This document shows, piece by piece, positions 17,830 through 26,162 of a stretch of DNA of 64,000 nt; position 1 is the first letter of the stretch; each line of letters begins with the position of its first letter. Origin of the DNA: Deinococcus roseus (lineage in GTDB: Bacteria; Deinococcota; Deinococci; Deinococcales; Deinococcaceae); assembly GCF_014646895.1 (NCBI RefSeq), contig NZ_BMOD01000014.1, positions 62,001-126,000 on the forward strand, in the 5' to 3' direction. Both the position numbers and the translations under genes were made by a program. The notes beneath the pieces were generated by a model, which saw only the letters and a list, made by a program, of their open reading frames with translations, was not told the DNA's origin and made no database searches.

Positions 17830-18399
17830 CTACTGGGAAATCGAGCCGTCCCACACGCGCCTCAAGAGGGGTGGTTCGTTCAGCTTGGGGGCAACCAGCA
17901 TGAAGGCAGGGGTGAAAGGCTGGGACAGGTCTGAATTGATGCGGTAATCCACCACCTGCATTTTCTCCATGTCCAGCACAATCTGGGCCAGCCAGGCTTG
18001 ATGCCCGTCCACTTCAGAGACGGTGCTCAGGGTGAACAGTCCGAGCACACTTTCTGTCACTTCGGTGGCCTGATCTTCTGAAACCAGCTGAATTTTCTCG
18101 CTGAGCCACACCCGGCTTTCTTGCACTTCTGGGTGCTGTTGTACGGTCTGGGAACGGATTTCCAGCAGTTGGCTTTTCAGGCCGTCTGGGAGGTCATCCA
18201 GGCTTTGCTTCATGACCCCCATGCTGGCTGCGGTGGTGGCTGCTTCCAGCTTGACGGCCAGGGCATCTGCATCATGGTAGAAATCCAGGATCTGGGCTTT
18301 CACTGTCGCAGGTTGATCTTTGGTTTTGCTGGATCCGGGCATGTGGATGCTGCAGGCAGTGAGGAGCACGGTGAGGGTGAGGATGGACAATTTTTTCAT
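17830..18399 (-). CDS. Lipoprotein of unknown function
   Basis: The N-terminus MKKLSILTLTVLLTACS has a lipobox (LTAC), so Cys16 would be lipidated and the protein anchored in the membrane facing outward. The remaining 170 residues are mostly helical with no recognised domain. It lies between the secreted protease gene (45 bp upstream) and the Lnt-like gene (40 bp downstream) in the same operon. The arrangement suggests that the acyltransferase modifies it. A chaperone or inhibitor role for the protease is only a guess. Confidence 0.85.
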   Translation of the reverse strand: MKKLSILTLTVLLTACSIHMPGSSKTKDQPATVKAQILDFYHDADALAVKLEAATTAASMGVMKQSLDDLPDGLKSQLLEIRSQTVQQHPEVQESRVWLSEKIQLVSEDQATEVTESVLGLFTLSTVSEVDGHQAWLAQIVLDMEKMQVVDYRINSDLSQPFTPAFMLVAPKLNEPPLLRRVWDGSISQ

Positions 18400-18444
18400 G
18401 TGGTGAACGTCCCTTCAAAGGAGAGGTGGCGATGTGGTGCAGCT

Positions 18445-19821
18445 TCAGTAAGCAGCTGGAATCATCCAAACCGAAAGGTCTCGGGCAATGGTTTTCCAGT
18501 CCTGCATGCAGATGGAGAATTTTTGGTTGACGTAGTCTTTGACACCCAGATTGACGATGCCGACCGCTGTCATGGTGTCTGCGTCATAGACAGGGCTTCC
18601 GCTGTCCCCAGGGTTGATCAGGTCATAGGTGGTGTTGTAAGACGGCAGGTAATTGAAGCAGTACATCACGGTGTCAATTTCATATTTGGGGATGGAGCCA
18701 TAAGGGAATTTGGTGAATTCTGCGTAGTCGGTGTATTGCATGTTGACGATCATGGGGTACACCCGGTCAAAATCCATGCCCTTGTAGAGCAATTTGGTGT
18801 AGCTGGTCTGTCCGGTGTGGTAAAGGTGGGCGAGGTTCTCGAAGCCTCCCGGCTCGGCGTAAGCACCTTTCACCACCCTGAATTCCCGGATGGTGGGACC
18901 TTTGGGGTCGGTGATGGGCAGTTTCAATTCCAGTCCAGTGCTCTGCAGAGGAACAAAAACAGCGTCCAGTCCGCTGCCTTCTTTGGGCTTGTAGATGAAG
19001 TCGTTGTTGTAACCGGTGTTGATCTGGTTGCGGAATTCATCTTTGCGGTCGGGTTGAAACATCCGCATGCGCAACATGAATTTCTGGAAGATCTCCTGGG
19101 TGTCTGATGCGATGCAGTGCCGGGCCGTGATGAAGCCGTACATGGGCTGGCCATTGACCTGTCCAGCAGCAATGTAACCTGCGCTGCACCAGTTCTCAGG
19201 GTTTTTTTCTGCCGATGGATCACTGATGATGCGGGTGCCCATCAGGAAGGGCCGCTGCCATTCGTGGATGGTGCCGTAGTTGGGTGTAGAGCTTTTTCCG
19301 GAATACAATTGCAGGGTTTTGGTGGTGTTGACGGTGTAACTGTCGGCTGCAACAGCGTTCTGGGTCAGCCAGCTCTTCACTGCTGTGGCATCGTTGGCTG
19401 TCTTCAAGATGAGTTCCACTTTGTTGAGGTCCGCCCGGATGGTCATGCTGGTGATCCAGTTCTTGCTCTGGTTGAGGTATCGGATTTTACCGAGGGTGGT
19501 CACCAGATCGCTGTAACTGTAGGTGACGTTCAGAACCTGAGCACCTGCAATGTCGGAAAGGAAGTTCTGCTTGCTGTAACTACTCGCTTTCAAATTGGCA
19601 GTGGTTTGCTGTTTGGTGATGGAAGAGGCCTTCAGGTGGAGCTTTCCAGCGGTTCCATTGGAACCTGGGAGATATCCGGCGTAGTCAGGGTACTGCTGGG
19701 CGATCTGGAACTCCAGGCTGCCGGAGAGTTGCAGTCGGGTTTTGGCCAGGGTCTCTTCGAGGGTGGCAGCGGAAGCGAGTCCACTGAGGGCAAGGGGGAT
19801 CAACAGGAGTTTGTGTTTCAT
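18445..19821 (-). CDS. Secreted trypsin-like (S1 family) serine protease
   Basis: The ATG at 19821 follows AAGGA, whereas the ATG at 19839 overlaps the upstream gene, so I take 458 residues. A signal peptide (cleavage near ASA, residue 18) is followed by a 150-residue propeptide-like region and then the catalytic domain: His235 in TARHC, Asp286 in GLDAVFV, Ser407 in PGDSGSP. Cys212 and Cys236 flank the histidine as in streptogrisin/alpha-lytic proteases. The propeptide would assist folding after export. The genes around it encode a lipoprotein, an acyltransferase and a GHKL ATPase. Confidence 0.88.
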   Translation of the reverse strand: MKHKLLLIPLALSGLASAATLEETLAKTRLQLSGSLEFQIAQQYPDYAGYLPGSNGTAGKLHLKASSITKQQTTANLKASSYSKQNFLSDIAGAQVLNVTYSYSDLVTTLGKIRYLNQSKNWITSMTIRADLNKVELILKTANDATAVKSWLTQNAVAADSYTVNTTKTLQLYSGKSSTPNYGTIHEWQRPFLMGTRIISDPSAEKNPENWCSAGYIAAGQVNGQPMYGFITARHCIASDTQEIFQKFMLRMRMFQPDRKDEFRNQINTGYNNDFIYKPKEGSGLDAVFVPLQSTGLELKLPITDPKGPTIREFRVVKGAYAEPGGFENLAHLYHTGQTSYTKLLYKGMDFDRVYPMIVNMQYTDYAEFTKFPYGSIPKYEIDTVMYCFNYLPSYNTTYDLINPGDSGSPVYDADTMTAVGIVNLGVKDYVNQKFSICMQDWKTIARDLSVWMIPAAY

Positions 19822-19835
19822 GGGGTTCCTTGGGT

Positions 19836-21188
19836 TCATGGGGCGGCTGCGAGGGCCAGGTAGAGGAGGTTTTCGGCGGTGCGCAGGTCTTTGCTTTCGG
19901 TGAAAAAGCTTTCGTCTTCGTCGCAGACCACCAGGCCTTGAACGAGGGCAAGCAAGGGTTGACGTTTCCGGGGATCGGTCACCCAGGCCCGCACTTTCGG
20001 AGCGTCAGTGATTTTGATGCCTTCGGTGCTGAGGTAAAGGGGCAGGTCAGTGGTTTTGAGGGTGATGGGATCCTCTGGGAGGGCCAGTGTGGCTGGCAAG
20101 CTGGGTGCTCCTAAAGTGCGGGTCAGGTTGTTGCACAGCACGGCCTGGATGTCTGGGCTGGTCTGGTACTGCTGGTGCCAGCTCTGGTGGGGTTGTGGGA
20201 TCCCGGTGTGGATGTCCACCTGAATTTCTGGGCAACTGCGCCATCCGGCACGCACCATTTCCACTTCCAGCCAGTCGATGGGGAGTTTGTGCTGGGTGCT
20301 GAGCTGCTGCAGTTCTGTCTGGGTGATGCCTTGGGTCACTTGCAGAAGCACGGGTTGCGCTTGTGTGGCGAGGGCCAGAGGGAGTTGTTTGAGGGTGTGT
20401 TTCAGTTCCTGCAGCAGCCGGTCTTCATTGAGGTGGGCAGGGATGGGGCTTCTGGATGGGGTGAGCAGTTGGCGCTGGCCTTCTGGGGTGAGCACCACAT
20501 GCATGCGGATCAGCAGGTCTTGCAGGTCAGGGCGGCCCAGTTCGCTGAGGGATTCCCAGGCTTGATGCCAGATTTCGGTGAAGGGCAGGCAGCTTTCACT
20601 TCCGATGTGAATCAGGTTCCAGCCGAGGTGCAGGCTGCGGTGGTCTCCGGGTTGGTTTTCATCAGGATCGATGGTGTACAGGTGCAAATCGAGCAGTTCA
20701 CTGGAGAGCACCAGGGCTCCTTTTGTGGGTGCTGGCTGCAGTGTTTCTCCGATCTGCAGGTCCACGTCGGTGAATCCCGCGCACTGGTTCAGCCATTGTG
20801 GGGTGAGGGTGGTGTTGTCTCCGTGGATTTGCCACCAGGTGCCTTCCATGCTGGTGCTGCTCGCCTCTGGTGTCCATAGCGTTTCGGAGGTTTTGGGGTT
20901 GAGGATGGCTGAGGCCGTGGGGGTGCTGACCCGGATTTGTGTGCACCATTCGGGGTTGAGCAGGGCTTGCAGGTCTTGGTGTGCGGAGTACCAGTCTTTG
21001 GGTTCTCCCACCACACTCAGGAGGTCTTCCATTCGGGTGGGTGGGGTTCCGTTGTGGCCCAGGAGGGTGCGGTCTGGGTGAAGGTCCACCCGGATGTTGG
21101 TGGCTCCTGACCGCACTGCGTTTTGGATGAGGCCGCGCAGGGCGTGGGAAATGCTTCCCTGTGTGCTGGGGGTTGCGGTGAGGTTCAT
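19836..21188 (-). CDS. GHKL-type ATPase-like protein, degenerate nucleotide site
   Basis: Residues about 10-55 resemble the start of the Hsp90/MutL/histidine-kinase ATPase fold: helix ALRGLIQNAVRSGATNIRV with the N-box Asn, then LLGHNGTPPTR where the usual D-x-G-x-G would stand. The first Asp is replaced by His, so ATP binding may be weak or lost. The remaining 390 residues are unassigned. No signal peptide is present, so it should be cytoplasmic, unlike the exported products of the same operon. The ATG follows AAAGGAACCC; 22 bp separate it from the membrane protein gene upstream. Confidence 0.6.
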   Translation of the reverse strand: MNLTATPSTQGSISHALRGLIQNAVRSGATNIRVDLHPDRTLLGHNGTPPTRMEDLLSVVGEPKDWYSAHQDLQALLNPEWCTQIRVSTPTASAILNPKTSETLWTPEASSTSMEGTWWQIHGDNTTLTPQWLNQCAGFTDVDLQIGETLQPAPTKGALVLSSELLDLHLYTIDPDENQPGDHRSLHLGWNLIHIGSESCLPFTEIWHQAWESLSELGRPDLQDLLIRMHVVLTPEGQRQLLTPSRSPIPAHLNEDRLLQELKHTLKQLPLALATQAQPVLLQVTQGITQTELQQLSTQHKLPIDWLEVEMVRAGWRSCPEIQVDIHTGIPQPHQSWHQQYQTSPDIQAVLCNNLTRTLGAPSLPATLALPEDPITLKTTDLPLYLSTEGIKITDAPKVRAWVTDPRKRQPLLALVQGLVVCDEDESFFTESKDLRTAENLLYLALAAAP

Positions 21189-21210
21189 GGGTTCCTTTCT
21201 TTTTTGGCTT

Positions 21211-21789
21211 TCACCAGACGTCTGGGGTGCCGTAGAGGCGTTGGTACACGTCCCGGTTGTGCTGCAGGAAGTAGGTTTTCATTTCTTCCTTTTGGCGTGA
21301 GGTGACTTTGGTGAGTGTGGGTTGGTTGTCGAACCTGCAGTGCACTTCCAGCATTTCTTCTGGGGTTTTCTGGCACACGATGGTGGCAAACAACCCGTCT
21401 CCTGTGGCGTGGAGGATGTGCAGTTTTGCGGTGCTCAGGATTTTGTCTTCAAAGGTTTGGCCTTCCAGAGCTTTCAACAGTTGCTGTGGGTTTTGCAGGT
21501 ACCACTCGACCATCTGTTTTGAGTGGAGCGTTTCGGCGTCTTCCATGCCTTCTGACCGACCAAATCCGAATGACCAGCCGATGATTGTGAGGGTCAGCAG
21601 GATGGCGGGTGGGTAGCGCAGCAGTTGAGCCGGGGTGAGTTGGAGTGCGGTATTGATGAAGGCCAGAATGAATACAGTGATTCCTGCGCCCACCAGCAGG
21701 CTGATCAGGAAGGTGGGGGTTTTCCACCAGGGCTTGAGCTTGGGGAAATCTGCAGGGGGTTCGGAGTGTTTCATCAGGGTGACGTTCAT
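21211..21789 (-). CDS. Two-TM membrane protein, first gene of six-gene operon
   Basis: Two hydrophobic helices lie at about residues 27-49 and 59-76; the N-terminal 25 residues and the C-terminal 115 residues are soluble. AAAGGA precedes the ATG at 21789. A promoter with TATAAT (21878-21883, minus strand) and the TATGACGC element lies about 90 bp upstream, and a terminator (21914-21946) isolates it from the previous operon. No family is recognised. As leading gene it may anchor the GHKL-like protein encoded next. Confidence 0.8.
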   Translation of the reverse strand: MNVTLMKHSEPPADFPKLKPWWKTPTFLISLLVGAGITVFILAFINTALQLTPAQLLRYPPAILLTLTIIGWSFGFGRSEGMEDAETLHSKQMVEWYLQNPQQLLKALEGQTFEDKILSTAKLHILHATGDGLFATIVCQKTPEEMLEVHCRFDNQPTLTKVTSRQKEEMKTYFLQHNRDVYQRLYGTPDVW

Positions 21790-21877
21790 GGCTGGGTCCT
21801 TTCGGTGGGTTGTTTTTTCTTGCCTGGAGTGTTTTCCTGGTTTGAAACGAAATTAAAGCAATAGGTTTTTCGAGATC

Positions 21878-21902
21878 ATTATACATTTTTTGAGCGTCAT
21901 AT
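21878..21902 (-). promoter_or_regulatory. TATGAYGC-type promoter of the six-gene operon
   Basis: On the minus strand, TATGACGCTCAAAAAATG is followed directly by the -10 box TATAAT. The same arrangement with the same spacing is seen at 25611-25634. Confidence 0.55.
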
Positions 21903-21913
21903 TATTTCAAAGA

Positions 21914-21946
21914 AAATCGGTTGATCCTGAGCATCAACCGATTTTT
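21914..21946 (-). terminator. Intrinsic terminator
   Basis: AAATCGGTTGAT and its exact complement flank a 7-nt loop; on the minus strand TTTTCTTTG follows. It ends the operon 22877-21985. Confidence 0.8.
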
Positions 21947-21984
21947 GATCACTATAAATTTAGCGCTGTGCGTGTTGTTGGGTG

Positions 21985-22338
21985 CTATCTCAATGGGCAG
22001 CAGAAGTAAACCATCCCTTCCAGCACTCCGGCTCCCATGAGCACCTTCGCCAAGAGGGCCTCAAAGAAGGGGTGGGACTTTGGGGCATGCCAGTACCGCA
22101 TGACCTTTTGCCTCCAGCAGATCATGCCACCGAGCAGGCTGCAGCAGGCATAGAACAACAGAAAGTGGCGGTTCCACAGCACACTGAGCACCTTCACTCC
22201 CAGCACCATTGCGGCAATGAGTCCAGCCAGAAAGCATTCAATGGTGGTGATCATTTGCGTCTGGGAGAAGGTCAAATGGCGCTTCCAGGCCAGGTACACG
22301 CGAATGAATTCAAGGGATTTCAGTCGGTGCAGGGTCAC
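21985..22338 (-). CDS. Small membrane protein
   Basis: 117 residues with hydrophobic stretches at about 35-52, 56-73 and 98-113. The N-terminus is basic and amphipathic. The start overlaps the stop of the upstream gene by 4 nt (ATGA), which indicates translational coupling with the 22335 gene. A terminator follows at 21914-21946. Not assignable to a family; probably a membrane partner of the soluble product encoded just before it. Confidence 0.75.
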   Translation of the reverse strand: MTLHRLKSLEFIRVYLAWKRHLTFSQTQMITTIECFLAGLIAAMVLGVKVLSVLWNRHFLLFYACCSLLGGMICWRQKVMRYWHAPKSHPFFEALLAKVLMGAGVLEGMVYFCCPLR

Positions 22339-22877
22339 CGCACGTACCGCAACTGGTTGGTGTATCCGAGGTCGCTGAGTTCAAACAGCAGCAGGCTGTG
22401 GTGGAGCTTTTCACCCAGCATTTCCAGACGGGCTGTCTCCCAGGGTTTTCCACCGAAACGTTCCCGGTTGAGCCCCACATGGTCGCAAATGCCGTTGACC
22501 ACCCATACCTGCAGTTCGTAGTCAAAGCCATTGACCAGTTTTCCATTGTGGTAGTGCAGGTCTTTCATGTCCTGAGGTGGATCGTTGAACCATTTCAGCA
22601 GGAGGTCTTCTGACCAGGTCATGGGGACAAAATCGGTGATTTCTGCGCCGCCATCGTCGTCTTGCACCTGCACCGCGAGGTACCAGTATTGCTGGCTTTC
22701 CGGGGTGACCCCCAGGGCCTCCAGTTCTCCTCTTGCTTGTGAGAGAACGGTTTTTCCATCTCCATCTGCAAGCATGATTTTGCTTTCCAGAATGGAGTGC
22801 CAAAGCAGGTAGTGGCTTTGCAGGCCCGATGGTTTTCCTGATCCATCATACGATGCCTGATTTTTCTGGTGCGTCAT
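22335..22877 (-). CDS. Unknown 180-residue soluble protein
   Basis: Acidic protein rich in Trp/Tyr, with a central segment VQVQDDDGGAEITDFVPMTW and no motif that I know. There is no signal peptide. TATAAT lies 13 nt before the ATG, so the leader is only a few bases and no ribosome site is present. It forms an operon with the membrane protein downstream. Function unknown. Confidence 0.7.
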   Translation of the reverse strand: MTHQKNQASYDGSGKPSGLQSHYLLWHSILESKIMLADGDGKTVLSQARGELEALGVTPESQQYWYLAVQVQDDDGGAEITDFVPMTWSEDLLLKWFNDPPQDMKDLHYHNGKLVNGFDYELQVWVVNGICDHVGLNRERFGGKPWETARLEMLGEKLHHSLLLFELSDLGYTNQLRYVR

Positions 22878-22913
22878 ATTTTAATGATGCATTATATTTT
22901 TTTGAAGGTCAAT

Positions 22914-22945
22914 AAAAAAACAGGGGAGCATACTCCTCTGTTTTT
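22914..22945 (-). terminator. Intrinsic terminator of the peptide-binding protein gene
   Basis: A 9-bp stem (ACAGGGGAG with CTCCTCTGT, one G-T pair) is followed on the minus strand by seven T residues, 12 bp past the stop at 22957. Confidence 0.85.
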
Positions 22946-22956
22946 AGTTGGTGGGT

Positions 22957-24675
22957 TTACTGCTTCTTGATGGTGTAGTAGTAGTATCCTGGGTAAACAG
23001 GGTTATACACCACACCGCTGAGGTAAGGGTGCTGAATCTCCACGTTGATGACCTGGTGGGTGGGCAGCCCGAGCACCTCATCGAAGGCGATTTTTTCGAT
23101 GCTGCTCAAGAGGACATTTCTCGCTTTGCTGTTGGTCTCTTCAGAAAGCTGCTCAATCAGCTGATCCACTTTGGGGTTTTTGATGCTCTGGGTTTTGGCC
23201 AGGGTTCCACTGGAGTGCAGCAGCGGTTGCACGAAGTTGTAGGCATCTCCGTAGTCTGCGGCCCAGTTGCCTGCCCACAAAGACATCTGCCCTGATGCCC
23301 GCATGGCGCGGATCTGGCTGTTGGGCAGGTCACGCACTTCGATTTTGAATTTGGGGTTGAGGGCTTCAACGTTGGCCTTCAAGATTTCCAGGGTGGCTTT
23401 GCGCACAGGGTTTCCAGAGTTGTAGTACACCGGAAGCACAAAGCCATTTTCCCAAACTTTGCCGTCCCAGGCGGCTTTGAAATGCTGAATGGCTTTGCTT
23501 TTGTTGTAGGTGTACTTCTTCTGCCCGGCTTTGCTGTAAAGCCCTTTGATCAGCACGCTGTTCATCTGGATGGCCTGCTTTTGCAGCACATCGTTGACCA
23601 GAGCGCTGTAATCCATGCTGAACGCCAAGGCTTTGCGCACATTCACGTCACTCAGGAAGGTGCTGGGAATGCCTTTGCCATCCAGCTGCCCACTTCCCAG
23701 GATGTTGGTGCCCTGACCGCTGATCTTCTGGTTCATGTACAGCATGTCGATGCCCAGGGCAGGCACTGGCTTGCTGACTTTGAGGGTGGGGTCACTGTGC
23801 AGGATGTGCTCGTACTGCGAAGCTGGGATGGAGGCGAAGTCGGCGTCTTCATTCAAGAACAGTTGCACCCGGGTGGCTGGATCCTGCACGTTGCTTAAAA
23901 CCACACGTTCCACACTGGCAGGTTTGCGCCAGTAGTTGGGGTTGCGTTTGAGGACAATGTTCTGACCCACATCGTAACGTTCCAGCTGGTATGGTCCTGA
24001 GCCGAGCGGAATGGTTTTCTGGAAGATGCTGTCTTTGTCTTCCTGCGCGTTGGCTTTCAGCCAGCTGGCTTCGGTTCCGTCCCATCCTCCTGCCTTGATG
24101 GTGGCTTGCTTGGAGTACACCGCTCCAACGTAAGGGGTGGCAAGGATGGCCAGGAACGGAGCGAAGGGGCGTTTGAGTTTGAAGACGATGGTTTGTGGAT
24201 CCACCATCTGAATGGCGGAATTCAGGTCGCTGAATTTGATGGCTCCACTGGCGGACATTCCGTCGGTGTCGCCGAACAGCGCTTCACTGAGCAGGTAGGC
24301 TGCGCCCCAGTTGTGCACCAGCAGGCGTTTGAAGCTGTATTCGACATCGCTGGCGGTCAGTGGGCTGCCGTCCGCAAATTTCAGGCCTTTGCGCAGTTTG
24401 AAAGTGTAGGTTTTTCCGTCCTGGCTGATGCCGCCATTTTGTTTGGTGGGCACGTTCTGGGCCAGGAGGCCACTGAACCGGTCTGAAGAGATGCCCTGGT
24501 AAAACACCAGGGTTTCCAGGGTGTTTTGCAACACTTCTCCGCAGAGGTTTTCGTAGCAGTAGGCGGGATCCAGGGTGCTCCAGTCGGCAGCGTGGGCGAC
24601 CGTGATCACCGAGGGGTTTTTGGCTGCCAGGGCCGGGCTGAGCAGCAGGATTGTGGTCATCAATAATTTCTGCAT
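22957..24675 (-). CDS. Peptide/nickel-type ABC transporter substrate-binding protein (SBP family 5)
   Basis: The ATG at 24675 after AAGGAGACCC gives a clean signal peptide (MQKLLMTTILLLSPALAA). The 572-residue mature region shows the family-5 features: ITVAHAADWSTLDPAYCYEN at the start, YTFKLRKGLKFADGSPLTASDVEYSF, and a conserved LRVRDLPN-like region later (IEVRDLPNSQ). Such proteins bind oligopeptides outside the membrane and deliver them to a Dpp/Opp permease. No permease or ATPase gene is adjacent, so it is an orphan binder relying on a transporter elsewhere or acting as a sensor. Single-gene unit with its own terminator. Confidence 0.92.
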   Translation of the reverse strand: MQKLLMTTILLLSPALAAKNPSVITVAHAADWSTLDPAYCYENLCGEVLQNTLETLVFYQGISSDRFSGLLAQNVPTKQNGGISQDGKTYTFKLRKGLKFADGSPLTASDVEYSFKRLLVHNWGAAYLLSEALFGDTDGMSASGAIKFSDLNSAIQMVDPQTIVFKLKRPFAPFLAILATPYVGAVYSKQATIKAGGWDGTEASWLKANAQEDKDSIFQKTIPLGSGPYQLERYDVGQNIVLKRNPNYWRKPASVERVVLSNVQDPATRVQLFLNEDADFASIPASQYEHILHSDPTLKVSKPVPALGIDMLYMNQKISGQGTNILGSGQLDGKGIPSTFLSDVNVRKALAFSMDYSALVNDVLQKQAIQMNSVLIKGLYSKAGQKKYTYNKSKAIQHFKAAWDGKVWENGFVLPVYYNSGNPVRKATLEILKANVEALNPKFKIEVRDLPNSQIRAMRASGQMSLWAGNWAADYGDAYNFVQPLLHSSGTLAKTQSIKNPKVDQLIEQLSEETNSKARNVLLSSIEKIAFDEVLGLPTHQVINVEIQHPYLSGVVYNPVYPGYYYYTIKKQ

Positions 24676-24852
24676 GGGTCTCCTTGTGTGGATGCAAGCC
24701 CACATTTTGGGTTGCATTGTCGAGAATTGTATCTGAGCCTGTATCTCAATGTGTTGAAGTGGCTAGAACGAAGCAGCACTTGCAGGTTTCTTCATGCCAA
24801 CCCTTTACACTTGAACGGCAACATTGGGTTTGATCAATGCGGCTTTTGACAG

Positions 24853-24889
24853 GCAAAAACCCCCTGATGGGTGTCCAGGTGGGTTTTGC
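24853..24889 (-). terminator. Intrinsic terminator
   Basis: GCAAAAACCC and GGGTTTTGC pair around a loop of about 17 nt; the minus strand reads GGGGGTTTTTGCC at the end. It lies 27 bp past the stop of the 24916 gene. Confidence 0.6.
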
Positions 24890-24915
24890 ATGATTTTCCT
24901 TTTTGGGGTTCTGAC

Positions 24916-25590
24916 TCAGAGGCTGCGGGTGGGCCGCTGCTGAAGGTAGGTGCCGTACCAGGGAACGGCCAGTTTCAGCACTCGACTGCCTCCCAGCACA
25001 GCCACGAAAAACAGCAGAATCTCACCCAGGACCATCATGCCTTGCAGGTATGCAACTTGCATCCCGATTTTTGATTGGGTGTCATGAAAGTACGCCTTTG
25101 CCATGTCGATGTAAGTCACGATTTCCACGAGATGTGCCATCAACCAGAACGAGCACCAGAGGAAGAGCGAGAAGGAGAGGGGCAGGGCAATGAGTCTGCT
25201 GAGCACCTTGTGCTGCTGGATCAGTTGCGTTTTTTCTTCGTCCTGTAGGACGGGAGGGTGCTGGTTTCTCCATTTGGCCAGGGTGGTTTGGAGTCGTTGC
25301 TGCACACTGGGGTGCTGGTAGGCGGCCCACAGCAGGTATCCGAGGGCCATCATTCCGAAACCCCATCCAGACACTTGCAGGAAGGTTCCTTGCAGGGCGC
25401 CGTCGAGAGCTTCGGGGTTGTGGGGGGTGAGGATTTGTTTCAGGGATGCATCCCAGGTTTTCAAGGCGTGTGCTTTGAAGTGTGTCATCTGGGTGCACTG
25501 CCAGGCCTGGTTGAGGAAGATGAGGGTGGTGGCCATGGTGAAGGTCAGTGCACCCGCGTTGATGAACTTGAGGGTCCTAAAATTGAGCAT
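24916..25590 (-). CDS. Multi-pass membrane protein
   Basis: 224 residues with four hydrophobic segments (about 10-28, 75-95, 130-160, 185-210), short loops and a basic C-terminus. GGAGG precedes the ATG and TATAAT (25611-25616, minus strand) lies only 20 bp upstream, joined to the TATGATGC element. I do not recognise a family. It is divergent from the DUF2726 gene at 25680 and shares its regulatory gap. Confidence 0.8.
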   Translation of the reverse strand: MLNFRTLKFINAGALTFTMATTLIFLNQAWQCTQMTHFKAHALKTWDASLKQILTPHNPEALDGALQGTFLQVSGWGFGMMALGYLLWAAYQHPSVQQRLQTTLAKWRNQHPPVLQDEEKTQLIQQHKVLSRLIALPLSFSLFLWCSFWLMAHLVEIVTYIDMAKAYFHDTQSKIGMQVAYLQGMMVLGEILLFFVAVLGGSRVLKLAVPWYGTYLQQRPTRSL

Positions 25591-25610
25591 TGCTTGATAC
25601 CTCCGTGAGC

Positions 25611-25634
25611 ATTATACAATTTTGCAGCATCATA
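25611..25634 (-). promoter_or_regulatory. TATGAYGC-type promoter
   Basis: TATGATGCTGCAAAATTG is followed directly by TATAAT on the minus strand, with the same 17-bp spacing from -35 position to -10 as the element at 21878. Confidence 0.55.
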
Positions 25635-25644
25635 AAAAAATTCA

Positions 25645-25673
25645 TTGATTACTCGGTTATATTTTTCTAGACT
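25645..25673 (+). promoter_or_regulatory. Leaderless promoter of the DUF2726 gene
   Basis: TTGATT (25645-25650) and TAGACT (25668-25673) are spaced by 17 bp; the ATG follows after 6 nt. Confidence 0.6.
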
Positions 25674-25679
25674 GTTATC

Positions 25680-26162
25680 ATGCCTACATGGGTTTATGTT
25701 TTTTTGGGGGTGATGGTGATTGTGTGCGTTCTGGCCGCATTGCGGCCAGCCCGATCCCATCTGCACTTCAGGGTCAAGAAGGGTTTTTTCTCCAGGGCTG
25801 AGCTGGAGTTCTACCAGCAGCTCTGTCATGCCCTCCGGCACCAGCAGGTGATGGTGCTCTGTAAAGTTGGCCTGCGTGACATTTTCGATTTTTCTTTTGA
25901 TTCCGAGCACCTCAGAGCCTTGGGGGCCAAACACGTGGACTTTCTGGTGGTCAACCAGTCGGGGCAATTGCTGTATGCGATTGAGCTGGATGGGAAAAGC
26001 CACCAGAGCCACAGGCAGCAGGCCTGGGACCAGCAAAAAAACCAGATTTTTCTCAGCGCCAGGTTGCCATTGCTGCGTTTCAGCAACCATGAAGGGGTGA
26101 GTGCTGCTCAACTCCAGGCCCGCCTTGCCGTCGCGCAAAAGAAACTCAAAGGTCAAGGATGA
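25680..26162 (+). CDS. Membrane-anchored DUF2726 (restriction-endonuclease-like) protein
   Basis: A single N-terminal hydrophobic helix (residues 4-21) precedes a domain with the DUF2726 pattern: AELEFYQQL, then KHVDFLVVNQSGQLLYAIELDGKSH, then LPLLRF. The Asp in HVDF and the Glu/Lys in IELDGKS match the PD-(D/E)xK nuclease core. Such proteins occur in many bacteria with unknown role, perhaps in DNA repair or defence. The stop overlaps the start of the next gene by 4 nt. The gene is expressed from a leaderless promoter. The strand is chosen because of these motifs; the opposite strand has a longer but motif-free frame. Confidence 0.85.
   Translation: MPTWVYVFLGVMVIVCVLAALRPARSHLHFRVKKGFFSRAELEFYQQLCHALRHQQVMVLCKVGLRDIFDFSFDSEHLRALGAKHVDFLVVNQSGQLLYAIELDGKSHQSHRQQAWDQQKNQIFLSARLPLLRFSNHEGVSAAQLQARLAVAQKKLKGQG

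Noticed and set aside
25545..26156. 203-codon minus-strand frame
   Set aside because: The plus strand carries the DUF2726 motifs and a coupled downstream gene.
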